64,000 nucleotides of DNA from Apodemus sylvaticus (taxonomy: Eukaryota > Chordata > Mammalia > Rodentia > Muridae). The stretch spans positions 4,106,154 to 4,170,153 of the forward strand of contig NC_067485.1 of assembly GCF_947179515.1 (NCBI RefSeq), given 5' to 3'. This document shows, in pieces, positions 52,001 through 62,900 of the stretch; the stretch's first letter is position 1, and every line of letters starts with the position of its first letter. Position numbers and translations under genes: made by a program. Below the pieces are notes generated by a model. That model worked only from the letters and a program-made list of their open reading frames with translations, was not told the DNA's origin and did no database searches.

Positions 52001-53125
52001 AGAATGTTTTAGAAATACTTAATCTGGGCGAGAAGAAAACACTCATTTTGCGAAATTATCTTGTTTTCCTAAACAAGACGTTGTAACTCTATGTGCTTTG
52101 GTGTTGCGTGTATGTCTAAGTGTATATCTTCCACAGAGAATGCACTGTACAGTTTTTTCTTGGAAGAATATGTGTGAATACCACATTTTAAGGAAATACA
52201 GTGTTGCAGAGTAAAGACAAAGAGGAATGTATTAGATTTACTTCATCTGGACGAGAAGAAATCTAGCACTGTGTGAAATTACCTTGTTTTTCCTAAACGA
52301 CACGTTGTAACTCTATGTGCGTAGGAATGGCGTGTATTTCTAAGCGTGTATCTTCCACAGAGGATGCACTGTACAATTTTCTGTCTGAAGAATATGTGCA
52401 AATACCACATTTATCGAAAAGCAGTGTTGCAGAGTAAAGACAACCATGAATGTTTTAGAAATACTTAATCTGGATGAGAACAAATCCCTATTATTCGAAA
52501 TTATCTTGTTTTTCCTAAAGAACAAGTTGTAACTCTATGTGCTTTGGTGTTGCGTGTATGTCTAAGCATGTATCTTCCACAGAGAATGCACTGTACAGTT
52601 TTCTCTCAAAAGAATATGTGCAAATAACACATTTTAAGGAAATACAGTGTTGCAGAGTAAAGACAAACACGAATGTATTAGAAATACTAAATTGCTCATG
52701 AAGAAATCCCTCAGTGTGCGAAATTATAATGTTTTTCCTAAACAACATGTGGTAACTCTATTTCCTTTGGTGTTTCGTGTATGTCTAAGCATGTATCTTC
52801 CACAGAGAATGCACTGTAGAGTTTTCTCTCAAAAGAATATGTGCAAATAGCACATTTTAAGGAAATACAGTGGTGCAGAGTAAAGAAAAACACGAATGTA
52901 TTAGAAATACTTAATTGCGCATGATGAAATCCCTCAGTGTGCTAAATTATCGTGTTTTTCATAAACAACATGTGGTAACTCTATTTCCTTTGGTGTTGCG
53001 TGTATGTCTAAGAATTTATCTTCCACAGAGAATGCCCTGAACAGATTTATCTCGAAAGTATATGGTCGAATACGTTATTTTAAGGAAATACAGTGTTGCA
53101 TATTAAAGACAACCATGAATGTATT

Positions 53126-53139
53126 AGAAATACATTCTA
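53126..53139 (+). repeat. Target-site duplication, left copy (14 bp)
   Basis: AGAAATACATTCTA here is repeated exactly at 59832-59845. The flank reads ATT/AGAAA, close to the L1 endonuclease preference TT/AAAA. The empty site is preserved at 45991-46004 in HOR unit A. Confidence 0.9.
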
Positions 53140-53396
53140 GGGCGGCGGCGGCAGTGCCGCAGTAGCTGGTCCAGCTGAAGGGCCATCAGCAGCGGAGCCA
53201 GGGCGACACAGGGACCAGTTAGGCCCTGCGCCCACGAACCACTGACCTTCGCTGACCAGCCGGGCGGCAAGCAGCTGCAGTTGTGCTGTGCCTTTCCTGC
53301 ACGGAGGCCACTTCAGAACTCGGCTTCCCGCCAGTCAGGAGAGGTGCATCCATCTTGGTTCCGGACTCTGGGGAACTGACAGACTGAGGTACACAA

Positions 53397-53779
53397 ACAT
53401 AATCCGAGGCTAACACCACGGTGGTCTGAGCCCGACGGGCGTTGGCCTGCACCCAGGCCCTGGGCGGGTCGGGGGGCCATCGGGTGCCAACCCAGCTAAG
53501 GGGGTTTTTGCCCAGGCCTGTGCGCGCACCACCGCCATTTTGCCTGCAGGACGACAGAGAGCTCTGGCGGGCAGACCTGTAACAGGCATAGCCTGAGGCT
53601 AACAAAGCGAGGGTCTAGGCCCCAAAAGGCACAGGACTGACCCCAAGGACTGGGCGGCTTGGTGGGCCATCTGTGAGTCAACCAGCCCAGGGGATTGTTA
53701 GCACAGCAGACTCTCCCGGCTCTTTCAGGGAGCACGGGCGCGCACGCCCGCCATCCTAGTCACCTGGCAGACCCAATTA
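53397..53779 (+). repeat. Two diverged ~190-bp tandem monomers in the L1 5' UTR
   Basis: The order of words in 53397-53586 (CATAATCCGAGGCTAACA, a GGTCTGAGCCC block, CTGGGCGG, GGGCCATC, CGCGCACC, CGCCAT) is repeated in diverged form in 53587-53779 (CATAGCCTGAGGCTAACA, GGTCTAGGCCC, CTGGGCGG, GGGCCATC, CGCGCACG, CGCCAT). This resembles the monomer organisation of mouse L1 promoters. Confidence 0.65.
53532..53542 (+). promoter_or_regulatory. YY1-type site in the L1 5' UTR
   Basis: CCGCCATTTTG matches the YY1 consensus, which directs accurate L1 initiation in human and some mouse L1 promoters. Here it lies about 390 bp inside the element, in the first 5' UTR monomer. The second monomer has a decayed CCGCCATCCTA at 53745-53755. 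Confidence 0.6.
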
Positions 53780-54332
53780 ACAGTCATAGCCCTAGGGGAA
53801 CTTTGCTCGGACCTTGGCCTCCCAGGCTTTTGCCTGGACTCAGGGACTGGCCGGCCAGGCTAACCTTGTATGCGACAGCCCGGTTGGCGGATCGGCTGCC
53901 CAGCAGAGTGAGCGGAACTCAGGGGAGATCACAGCAGCATACACCATCGGCACTCCCTGGGGGTGCACACAGGCTCCATCTGGTCCACAGACACAATCTG
54001 GGGCAAGGCCTCAGGTGGAAGCCCTCAGCCCTACTCCCTCTGCTTCCGGATCCAGATCAGCCTGGGCGGCAACACCACATCTCCAAGTCCTGCAAGTGGC
54101 TAGCTGGGCTTCCGGGAAGCCAGTTGGGAGAAGTCAGTGTGCTCCAGTGAATCCAGCGGACCCCAGCGGGAGCCTTTGGGTGCCTGCTTTGGGATCTGAA
54201 CAGCCTGGGAAGCAGCACCCTGTCTACAAGCAGTGCAGGAGGTAAGCTGTGCACCAGAGGCCAACTGGGAAGGGGCAGCTTACACTGGTGAGTCCAGCAC
54301 TGACAAGACAAACTAACACCAGTGAGAACTAG

Positions 54333-55604
54333 ATGGCAAAAGGCAAACGCAGGAACGTCACTAACAGAAATCAAGGCAATATGGCAACATCTGAACGCAA
54401 CTCTCCTCTACCAACATGTCCTGGATACCCCCATCACACCAGTAAAACAAGATTTGGATTTAAAATCACTGGTCATGATGCTGGTACAGGAACACATGAA
54501 GGACATACTTAAAGAAATTCAGGAGAAAATGGATCAAAAGTTAGAAGCCCTTGCAAGGGAAACACAAAAATCATTGAAAGAATTCCAGGAGAATACAAAA
54601 GCCAACAAGGAGGAAATGCAAAAAACACTTAAAGAAATACAGGAGAACTTTGGTCAACAGGCTGAGGTCATGAAAGACGAAACACAAAAATCTCTTAAAG
54701 AAATACAGGAGAACTTTGGTCAACAGGCTGAGGTCATGAAAAAGGAAACACAAAAATCTTTTAAGAATTCCAGGAAAACACAAAGATGCAAGTGAAGGAG
54801 CTAAGCAAAACCATCCAGGATCTAAAATCAGAAGTAGAAACAACTAAGAAAACTCAAAGGGAGACAACTTTGGAGATAAAAAGCCTGGGGAAGAAATCGG
54901 GGGACAGAGATGCAAATATCAACAACAGAATACAAGAGATTGAAGAAAGAATCTCAGATGCTGAAGATTCCATAGAAACCATGGACTCAACAGTTAAAGA
55001 AAATGCAAAATGCAAAAAGCTTATAACCCAAAATATCCAGGAAATCCAGGACACAATGAGAAGACCAAACCTAAGGATTATAGGCATAAATGAGAGTGAA
55101 GATTTACAACTTAAAGGGCCAGCAAATATCTTCAATAAAATTATGGAAGAAAACTTCCCTAACCTAAAGAGAGAGATGCCCATGAATATACAAGAAGCCT
55201 ACAGAACTCCAAACAGACTGGACCAGAACAGAAATACTTCCCGTCACATAATAATCAAAACACCAAATGTTCTAAACAAAGAAAGAATACTAAAGGCAGT
55301 AAGAGAAAAAGGCCAAGTAACATATTAAGGAAGACCTATCAGAATCACAGCAGACTTTTCACCTGAGACTATGAAGGCTAGAAGGTCCTGGGCAGATCTC
55401 ATGTAGACTCTAAGAGAACACAAATGCCAACCAAAACTACTATATCCAGCAAAACTCTCAATCACCATAGATGGAGAAACTAAGATATTTCATGACAAAA
55501 CCAAGTTTACCCAATATCTATCCACAAACCCGGCCCTAAAAAGGATAATAGGAGGACAACACCAATACAAGGAGGGAAACTTCACCCTGGAAAAAGCAAG
55601 ATAG
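54333..55604 (+). pseudogene. L1 ORF1, broken by two frameshifts and two stops
   Basis: This is the ORF1p gene of the full-length L1, colinear with the intact 419-aa copy at 11701-12960. It starts at the same MAKGKRRN and ends at a TAG at 55602-55604. One extra C in the run at 54428-54432 shifts the frame near residue 33. A missing A near 54764-54767 shifts it back near residue 145, in the coiled coil. Nonsense codons follow at 55326-55328 (TAA, after QVTY) and 55404-55406 (TAG, in place of a glutamine). The coiled-coil repeats, the RRM region (RRPNLRIIGI) and most of the C-terminal domain remain readable. An extra in-frame LKEI insert lies in the early coiled coil relative to the other copy. 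Confidence 0.93.
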
Positions 55605-55663
55605 TAACCTTTCATCAAACCCAAAAGAAGATAAGCATTCAAATTTAAAAAATAACGTCAAAA

Positions 55664-58600
55664 ATGATAGGAAGTAACAATCACTATTCCTTAATATCTC
55701 TTAACATCAATGGACTTAATGCCCCAATAAAAAGACATAGGCTAACTGACTGGATACGTAAACAGGACCCTACATTTTGCTGCTTACAGGAAACACACCT
55801 CAGGGTCAAAGACAAACACTACCTTAGAGTAAAAGCCTGGAAGACAGTTTTACAAGCAAATGGTCTCAGGAAACAAGTTGGAGTAGCCATTTTAATATCA
55901 GATAAAATTGACTTTCAACCCAAAGTCATCAAAAGGGACCCTGAGGGACACTTCTTGCAGGTCAAAGGAAAAATACAAAAAGAAGAACTGTCAATCCTGA
56001 ACATCTATGCCCCAAATGCAAGGGCACCCTCTTTCGTAAAAGAAACTCTATTAAAACTAAAAGCACACATTGCACCTAACACAATAATTGTGGGTGACTT
56101 CAACACTGCACTTTCCTCAATGGACTGATCAGGAAAACAGAAACTAAACAGGGACACAATGAAACTAATTGAAGCTTTGGACCAATTAGATTTAACAGAT
56201 ATATATAGAACATTCTATCCTAAGACAAAAGAATATACCTTTTTCTCAGCACCTCATGGTACCTTCTCCAAAATCGACCATATAATTGGTCACAAGACAG
56301 ACCTCAACAAATATAAGAAGATAGACCTAATCCCGTGCCTCCTATCTGATCACTATGGAGTAAAAGTGGTCTTCAATAGCAACAGAAACAACAGAAAACC
56401 CGCATACACGTGGAAACTGAACAATACTCTACTCAATGATACCTTGGTCAAGGAAGAAATAAAGAAAGAAATTAAAGACTTTTTAGAACATAATGAAAAT
56501 GAAAACACAACATACCCAAATCTATGGGACACAATGAAAGCAGTGCTAAGAGGAAAACACATAGCCCTGAGTGCCTCCAAAAAGAAAATGGAGAGAGCAT
56601 ACATTACCAGCTTAATGACACACCTGAAAGGCCTAGAACAAAAAGAAGCTATTTCGCCCAGGAGGAGTAGAAGGCAGGAAATCATCAAACTCAGGGCCGA
56701 TATCAATCAAGTAGAAACAAAGAAAACCATACAAAAAATCAACAAAACCAGGAGCTGGTTCTTTGAGAAAATCACCAAGATAGATAAACCCTTAGCCAAA
56801 CTGACCAAAGGGCACAGAGAAAGTATCCAAATTAACAAACTTAGAAATGAAAAGGGAGATATAACAACGGAAACTGAGGAAATCCAAAAAATCATCAGAT
56901 CCTACTACAAGAGCCTGTACTCAACACAACTAGAGAATCTGGAGGAAATGGACAATTTCCTTGACAGATACCAAATACCAAAATTAAATCAGGACCAACT
57001 AGACCATCTAAACAGTCCCATAATGCCTAAAGAAATAGAAGGAGTCATAGAAAGTCTTCCAACCAAAAAAAGCACAGGACCAGATGGCTTCAGTGCAGAA
57101 TTCTACCAGACCTTCAAAGAAGAGTTAACACCAATACTCTTCAAACTATTCCACAAAATAGAAACAGAAGGAACACTACCCAATTCGTTCTACGAAGCCA
57201 CAATTACGCTGATACCAAAGCCACACAAAGATCCAACAAAGAAAGAGAACTTCAGCCCAATTTCCCTTATGAACATAGATGCAAAAATACTCAATAAAAT
57301 TCTTGCCAACCGAATCCAAGAACACATCAAAACGATCATCCACCATGATCAAGTAGGCTTTATCCCGGGAATGCAGGGTTGGTTCAATGTACAGAAATCC
57401 ATCAATACAATCCACTACATAAACAAACTCAAAGAACAAAACCACATGGTCATTTCATTGGATACTGAAAAAGCATTTGACAAAATTCAGCATCCCTTCA
57501 TGCTTAAAGTCGTGGAAAGAATAGGAATTCAAGGCCCATACCTAAACATAGTAAAATCAATATACAGCAAACCGGTAGCCAGCATCAAACTAAATGGAGA
57601 GAAACTTGAAGCAATCCCACTGAAATCAGGGACCAGACAAGGATGCCCCCTTTCTCCTTATCTTTTCAATATTGTACTTGAGGTACTTGCTCGGGCAATT
57701 CGACAACATAAGGAGGTCAAAGGGATACAAATTGGAAAAGAAGAAGTCAAACTATCATTATTTGTAGACGACATGAACGTCTACCTAAGTGACCCAAAGA
57801 ACTCCACTAGAGAGCTCCTACAGCTGATAAACAACTTCAGCAAAGTGGCAGGTTATAAAATCAACTCCAGCAAATCAGTGGCCTTCCTATACTCAAAGGA
57901 TAAGCAGGCTGAGAATGAAATTAGGGAAATGACCCCCTTCACAATAGCCACAAACAGTATAAAGTATCTTGGGGTGACTCTTACCAAACATGTGAAAGAT
58001 CTGTATGACAAGAACTTCAAGACTCTGAAGAAGGAAATGGAAGAAGACCCCAAAAAATGGGAAAACCTCCCATGCTCATGGATCGGTAGAATCAATATAG
58101 TTAAAATGGCCATTTTGCCTAAAGCACTATACAGATTCAATGCAATACCCATCAAAATCCCAACTCAATTCTTCACAGAGTTAGAAAGAGCAATTTTCAA
58201 ATTCATCTGGAACAACAAAAAACCCAGGATAGCTAAAACTATTCTCAGCAACAAAAGAAAATCTGGGGGAATCAGTATCCCTGACCTCAAGCAATACTAA
58301 AGAGCAATAGTGTTAAAAACTGCATGGTATTGGTACAGTGACAGGCAGGAGGATCAATGGAACAGGATTGAAGATCCAGAAATGAACCCACACACCTATG
58401 GCCACTTGATCCTCGACAAAGAGGCTGAAAACATCCAATGGAAAAAAGATAGCCTTTTTAACAAATGGTGCTGGTTCAACTGGAGGTCAGCATGCAGAAG
58501 AATGCGAATTGATCCATCCTTGTCTCCTTGTACTAAGCTCAAATCCAAATGGATCAAGGACCTCCACATAAAGCCAGACACTCTGAAGCTAATAGAAAAG

Positions 58601-59487
58601 AAACTGGGGAAGACCCTTGAGGACACCGGTACAGGGAGAAAGTTTCTGAACAGAACACCAATAGCGTATGCTCTAAGAGCAAGAATTGACAAATGGGACC
58701 TCATAAGGTTACAGAGTTTCTGTAAGGCAAAGGACACCATCAAGAGGACAGATCGGCAACCAAGAAATTGGGAAAAGACCTTCACCAACCCTACATCAGA
58801 TAGAGGGCTAATATCCAATATATATAAAGAACTCAAGAAGTTAGACTCCAGAAACCCGAACAACCCTATTAAAAAATGGGGTACAGAGTTAAACAAAGAA
58901 TTCTCACCTGAAGAACTTCGGATGGCAGAGAAGCATCTAAAAAATGCTCAACTTCCTTAGTCATTAGGGAAATGCAAATCAAAACAACACTAAGATTTCA
59001 TCTTACACCAGTCAGAATGGCTAAGATTAAAAATTCAGGAGACAGCAGGTGTTGGAGAGGGTGTGGAGAAAGAGGAACACTCCTCCACTGCTGGTGGGGT
59101 TGCAAATTGGTACAACCACTCTGGAAATCAGTCTGGCAGTTCCTCCGAAAACTGGGCACCTCACTTCCAGAAGATCCTGCTATACCACTCCTGGGCATAT
59201 ATCCAGAGGATTCCCCACCATGTAATAAGGATACATGCTCTACTATGTTCATAGCAACCCTATTTATAATTGCCAGATGCTGGAAAGAACCCAGGTATCC
59301 CTCAACAGAAGAGTGGATGCAAAAAATGTGGTATATCTACACAATGGAGTACTATTCAGCCATTAGAAACAATGAATTCATGAAATTCTTAGGCAAATGG
59401 ATGGAGCTAGAGAACATCATACTAAGTGAGGTAACCCAGACTCAAAAGGTGAATCATGGTATGCACTCACTAATAAGTGGTTATTAA
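55664..59487 (+). pseudogene. L1 ORF2 (endonuclease/reverse transcriptase), broken
   Basis: ORF2p nicks target DNA and copies L1 RNA onto it. From the N-terminus the endonuclease shows LNINGLNAP, QETHL, GDFNTAL and SDHYG. The reverse transcriptase carries STGPDGFSAEFYQ, GTRQGCPLSPYLFNIVLEVLARA (spread over 57628-57696) and the catalytic FVDD at 57761-57772, where rodent L1 usually has an A/L-ADD. The C-terminus has the knuckle C-x3-C-x7-H-x4-C in CWRGCGERGTLLHCWWGC and ends in HSLISGY at 59487. It is interrupted by TGA at 56126-56128, TAA at 58298-58300, and a one-base deletion in an A run near 58938-58943. The span corresponds to about 1275 codons, normal for the family. Confidence 0.95.
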
Positions 59488-59769
59488 CCTAGGAAACTGG
59501 AATACCCAAAACATAATCCACACATCAAATGAGATACAAGAAGAAAGGAGGAGTGGCCCCTGGTTCTGGAAAGACTCAGTGAAACAGTATTCGGCAAAAC
59601 CAGAACGGGGAAGTGGGAAGTGGTGGGAGGGAGGACAGGGGAAGAGAAGGGGGCTTACGGGACTATCGGGGAGTGGGGGGGGGCTAGAAAAGGGGAAATC
59701 ATTTGAAATGTAAATAAATTATATTGAATAAAAAAATAAAAAAGGAAGAAAGAAAAAAAGGAAAAAAAA
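59488..59769 (+). mobile_element. L1 3' UTR with G-rich tract and first A-rich tail
   Basis: After the ORF2 stop comes a purine/G-rich tract (about 59597-59697, with several runs of four or more G), typical of mammalian L1 3' UTRs and able to form quadruplexes in principle. GAAATGTAAATAAATTATAT and an AATAAAAAA signal follow near 59727, then an impure A/G-rich tail to about 59769. Confidence 0.88.
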
Positions 59770-59831
59770 GAAATCCTTCATCAACTCACTTTGCTTCAGA
59801 ATAAAATAAAAATAAAAACTTAAAAAAAAAA
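59770..59831 (+). mobile_element. Short 3' transduction candidate with second A tail
   Basis: About 50 bases (AAATCCTTCATCAACTCACT and what follows, with AATAAA words near 59800) lie between the first A-rich tail and a terminal run of eleven As that abuts the target-site duplication. The other L1 3' end in this window has no such segment. This is the layout left when transcription reads through a weak polyadenylation signal into flanking DNA of the source locus. Confidence 0.6.
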
Positions 59832-59845
59832 AGAAATACATTCTA
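59832..59845 (+). repeat. Target-site duplication, right copy (14 bp)
   Basis: This exact copy of 53126-53139 directly follows the A tail and continues as ATGTATCTGGATGAGAAG, the expected satellite continuation seen at 46005-46022. Confidence 0.9.
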
Positions 59846-59920
59846 ATGTATCTGGATGAGAAGAATTCCCACATCTTGTCAAATTATCTTGTTTTTCCTA
59901 AACAACACGTTGTAACTCTA

Positions 59921-62900
59921 TGTGCTTTAGTTTAGCTTATGTGTCTGAGCTTGTATCTTCCATAGAGAATGCACTGTACAATTTTCTCATGGAGGAATAT
60001 GTGCAAATACCACATTTTAAGGAAATACAGAGTTGCAGAGTAAATATAAAGACGAATGTTTTAGAAATACTTAATGTGGACGAGAAGAAATCCCTCATTT
60101 TGGGAAATTATCTTATTTTTCCTAAACAGCAAGTTGTAAATCTATGTGCTGTGGTGTTGCATGTATGTCTTAGCGTGTCTTCCATAGAGAAGGCACTGAA
60201 CAGTTTTATCTCGAAAGTATATGGGTGAATACCACATTTTAAGGAAATACAGTGTTGCAGAGTAAAGACAACCACGAATGTATTAGGCCTCTTTAATCTG
60301 GACTAGAAGAAATCCCGCATTGTGAGAAATTGTCTTGTTTTTTCTAATCAACACGTTGTAACTCTATGTGCTTTTGTGTTGCGTGTATGTATAAGCGTGT
60401 ATTTTCCTCAGAGAATGCACTATACACTTTATTTTCTGAACTATATGTTCGAATACAATATTTTAAGGAAATACAGTGATGCAGAATAAAGAAAACCACA
60501 AATGTATTAGAAATACTTAATCGCGACGAGAAGAAATCCCGCATTGTGCAAAATTATCTTCTTTTTCCTAATCAACACGTTGTAACTCTATGTGCTTTTT
60601 TGTTGCGTGTATGTCTAGGCATGTATCTTCCACAGAGAATGCACTGTACAGTTTTCTCTCGGAATAATATGTGCGAATACCACATTTTAAGGAAATACAG
60701 GGTTGCAGAGGAAAGACAACCACGAATGTTTTTGAAATACTTAATCTGGACAAGAAGAAAACCCTCATTTTGTGAAATCATCTTGTTTTCCTAAACAACA
60801 CGTTGTAACTCTATGGGCTTTGGTGTTGCGTGTATGTCTAAGTGTATATTTTCCACAGAAAATGCACTGTACAGATTTTTCTTGGAAGAATATGTGCGAA
60901 TACCACATTTTAAGGAAATACAGGGTTGCAGAATAAAGACAACTATGAATGTTTAAAAATACGTAATCTGGACGAGAAGAAATCTCTCATTTTGCAAAAT
61001 TATCTTTTTCTTCCTAAACAATACAATGTAACTCTATGTGCTTTGGTGTTGCGTGTATATCTAAGCATGTATCTTCCTCAGAAAATGCACTGTACAATTT
61101 TCGATCTGAATAACATGTGCGAATACCACCTTTTAAGGAAATACAGTGTTGCAGAGTAAAGAAAACCATGAATGTGTTAGATATAGTTAATCTGGACGAG
61201 AAGAAATCTCGCATTGTGCAAATTTATCTTGTTTTTCCTAAACAACACGTCGTAACTCTATGTGCTTTGGTGTTGCATGTATGTCTAAGGGTGTATCTTC
61301 CACAGAGAATGCACTGTAAAATTTTCTGTTTGAAGAATATGTTCAAATACCACTATTATAGAAATACAGTGTTACAGAATAAAGGCAACCATGAATGTTT
61401 TAGAAATACTTAATCTGGATGAGAACAAATCCCTATTATTTGAAATTATCTTCTTTTTCCTAATCAGCAGGTTGTAACTCTATGTGCTTTTGTGTTGCAT
61501 GTATGGCTAGGCATGTATCTTCCACAGAGAATGCACTGTACAGTTTTCTCTCGGAATAATATGTGCGAATACCACATTTTAAGGAAATACAGGGTTGCAG
61601 AGGAAAGACAACCACGAATGTTTTTGAAATACTTAATCTGGACAAGAAGAAAACACTCATTTTGCGAAATTATCTTGTTTTCCTAAACAACACGTTGTAA
61701 CTCTATGTGCTTTGATGTTGCGTGTATGTCTAAGTGTATATCTTCCACAGAGAATGCACTGTACAGTTTTTTCTTGGAAGAATATGTGTGAATACCACAT
61801 TTTAAGGAAATACAGAGTTTCAGGTTAAGACAACCACGAATGTTTTAGAAATACTTAATAAGGACGAGAAGAAATCCCTCATTTTGAGAAATCATCTTGT
61901 TTTTGCTAAACAACACATTGTAACTCTATGTGCTTTGGTGTTGCATGTATGTCTAAGCGTGTATCTTCCGCAGGGAATGCACTGTCCATTTTTCTCTCGA
62001 AATCATATGTGCGAATACCACTGTGTAGCGAAATACAGTGTTGCAGAGTAAAGACAACCACGAATGTATTAGAAGTACTTAATCTGGACTAGAAGAAATC
62101 CCAACTTGTGTGAAATTATCTTGTTTTTCTGAAACAACACGTTGTAATGCTATGTGCTTTGGTGTTACACGTATGTCTAAGCGTGTATCTTCCACAGAGA
62201 ATGCACTGTAGAGTTTTCTCTCGGAATAATATGTGCGAATACCATATTTTAAGGAAATACAGGGTTGCAGAAAAAAGACAACCATGAATGTTTTAGAAAT
62301 ACTTTATCTGGACAAGAAGAAAACCCTCATTTTCGAAATTATCTTGTTTTCTTAAACAACACGTTGTAACACTATGTGCTTTGGGGTTGCGTGTATGTCT
62401 AAGTGTGTAACTTACACAGAGAATGCACTGTACAATTTTTTCTTGGAAGTATATATGCGAATGCCACGTTTTAAGGAAATGCAGGGTTGCAGAGTAAAGA
62501 AAACAACGAATGTTTAAAAATACCTAATCTGGACGAGAATAAATCCCTCATTTTGAGAAGTTATCTTCTTTATCCTAAACAACACGTTGTAACTTTATGT
62601 GCTTCGGTAGTGCGTGTATGGCTAAGCATGTATCTTCCACAGAGAATGCACTGTACAACTTTCTCTCTGAAGATTATGTGCGCATACCACATTTTAGGGA
62701 AATACAGTGTTGCAGAGTAAAGACAAAGAGTAATGTATTAGAAATACTTAATTGAGACTAAAAGAAATGACACATTGTGTGAAATTATCCTGTTTTTCCT
62801 TAACAACACGTGGTAAATCTATGTGCTTTGGTGTTGCGTGTATGTCTAAGAGTGTATCCTCCACAGAGAATGCACTGTACAGTTTTTAACTCGAAAGAAT

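Larger units (their letters stand above)
13396..53139 (+). repeat. Satellite array, block 2 (~223-bp monomer)
   Basis: The same satellite resumes directly after the composite L1 insertion, in the same orientation and phase, and runs about 39.7 kb (roughly 178 monomers) to the second L1. It spans the end of the 5.04-kb HOR domain and three further domains with different periods. Local irregularities include truncated monomers near 15105-15173 and 18030-18060, a small AATTTTAAGGAAAT duplication near 27960-27990, and expansions of whole monomers. No gene-like signal stands out from the repeat. Confidence 0.95.
53140..54332 (+). promoter_or_regulatory. L1 5' UTR and internal promoter
   Basis: About 1.19 kb of GC- and CpG-rich sequence, starting GGGCGGCGGCGGCAGTGCCG, in sharp contrast to the AT-rich satellite. 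Murine L1 5' UTRs hold an internal promoter, often as tandem monomers. Two diverged ~190-bp monomer-like units are visible at 53397-53779 (shared words CCGAGGCTAACA / CCTGAGGCTAACA, GGGCCATC and CGCCAT). The part from 53859 is shared with 11234-11700. Promoter function is inferred from the family. Confidence 0.8.
53140..59831 (+). mobile_element. Full-length L1 retrotransposon (LINE-1), inactive
   Basis: A 6.69-kb plus-strand L1 with all parts in order: GC-rich 5' UTR (53140-54332), ORF1 (54333-55604), a 59-bp spacer, ORF2 (55664-59487), G-rich 3' UTR, polyadenylation signals and A tails, bounded by 14-bp duplications. It is not 5'-truncated in any obvious way. ORF1 carries two frameshifts and two nonsense codons. 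ORF2 carries two nonsense codons and one frameshift. It is therefore inactive although structurally complete and only modestly diverged from the copy at 11234-13395. It sits in satellite HOR unit B in the same orientation as the array. Confidence 0.95.
46080..59920 (+). repeat. HOR domain 4, unit B (7135 bp plus full-length L1)
   Basis: Landmarks repeat from unit A: 44488/51623 and 45380/52515, both offset 7135 bp. The unit-start landmarks at 46080 and 59921 are also 7135 bp apart once the 6706-bp L1 insertion event is removed, about 32 monomers. An internal four-monomer duplication (47084/47972, 888 bp) and further local expansion lie at 47.8-49.7 kb. Confidence 0.85.

Noticed and set aside
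53140..59831. Potentially active full-length L1
   Set aside because: ORF1 has two frameshifts and two stops, and ORF2 has two stops and one frameshift, so it cannot make complete proteins.
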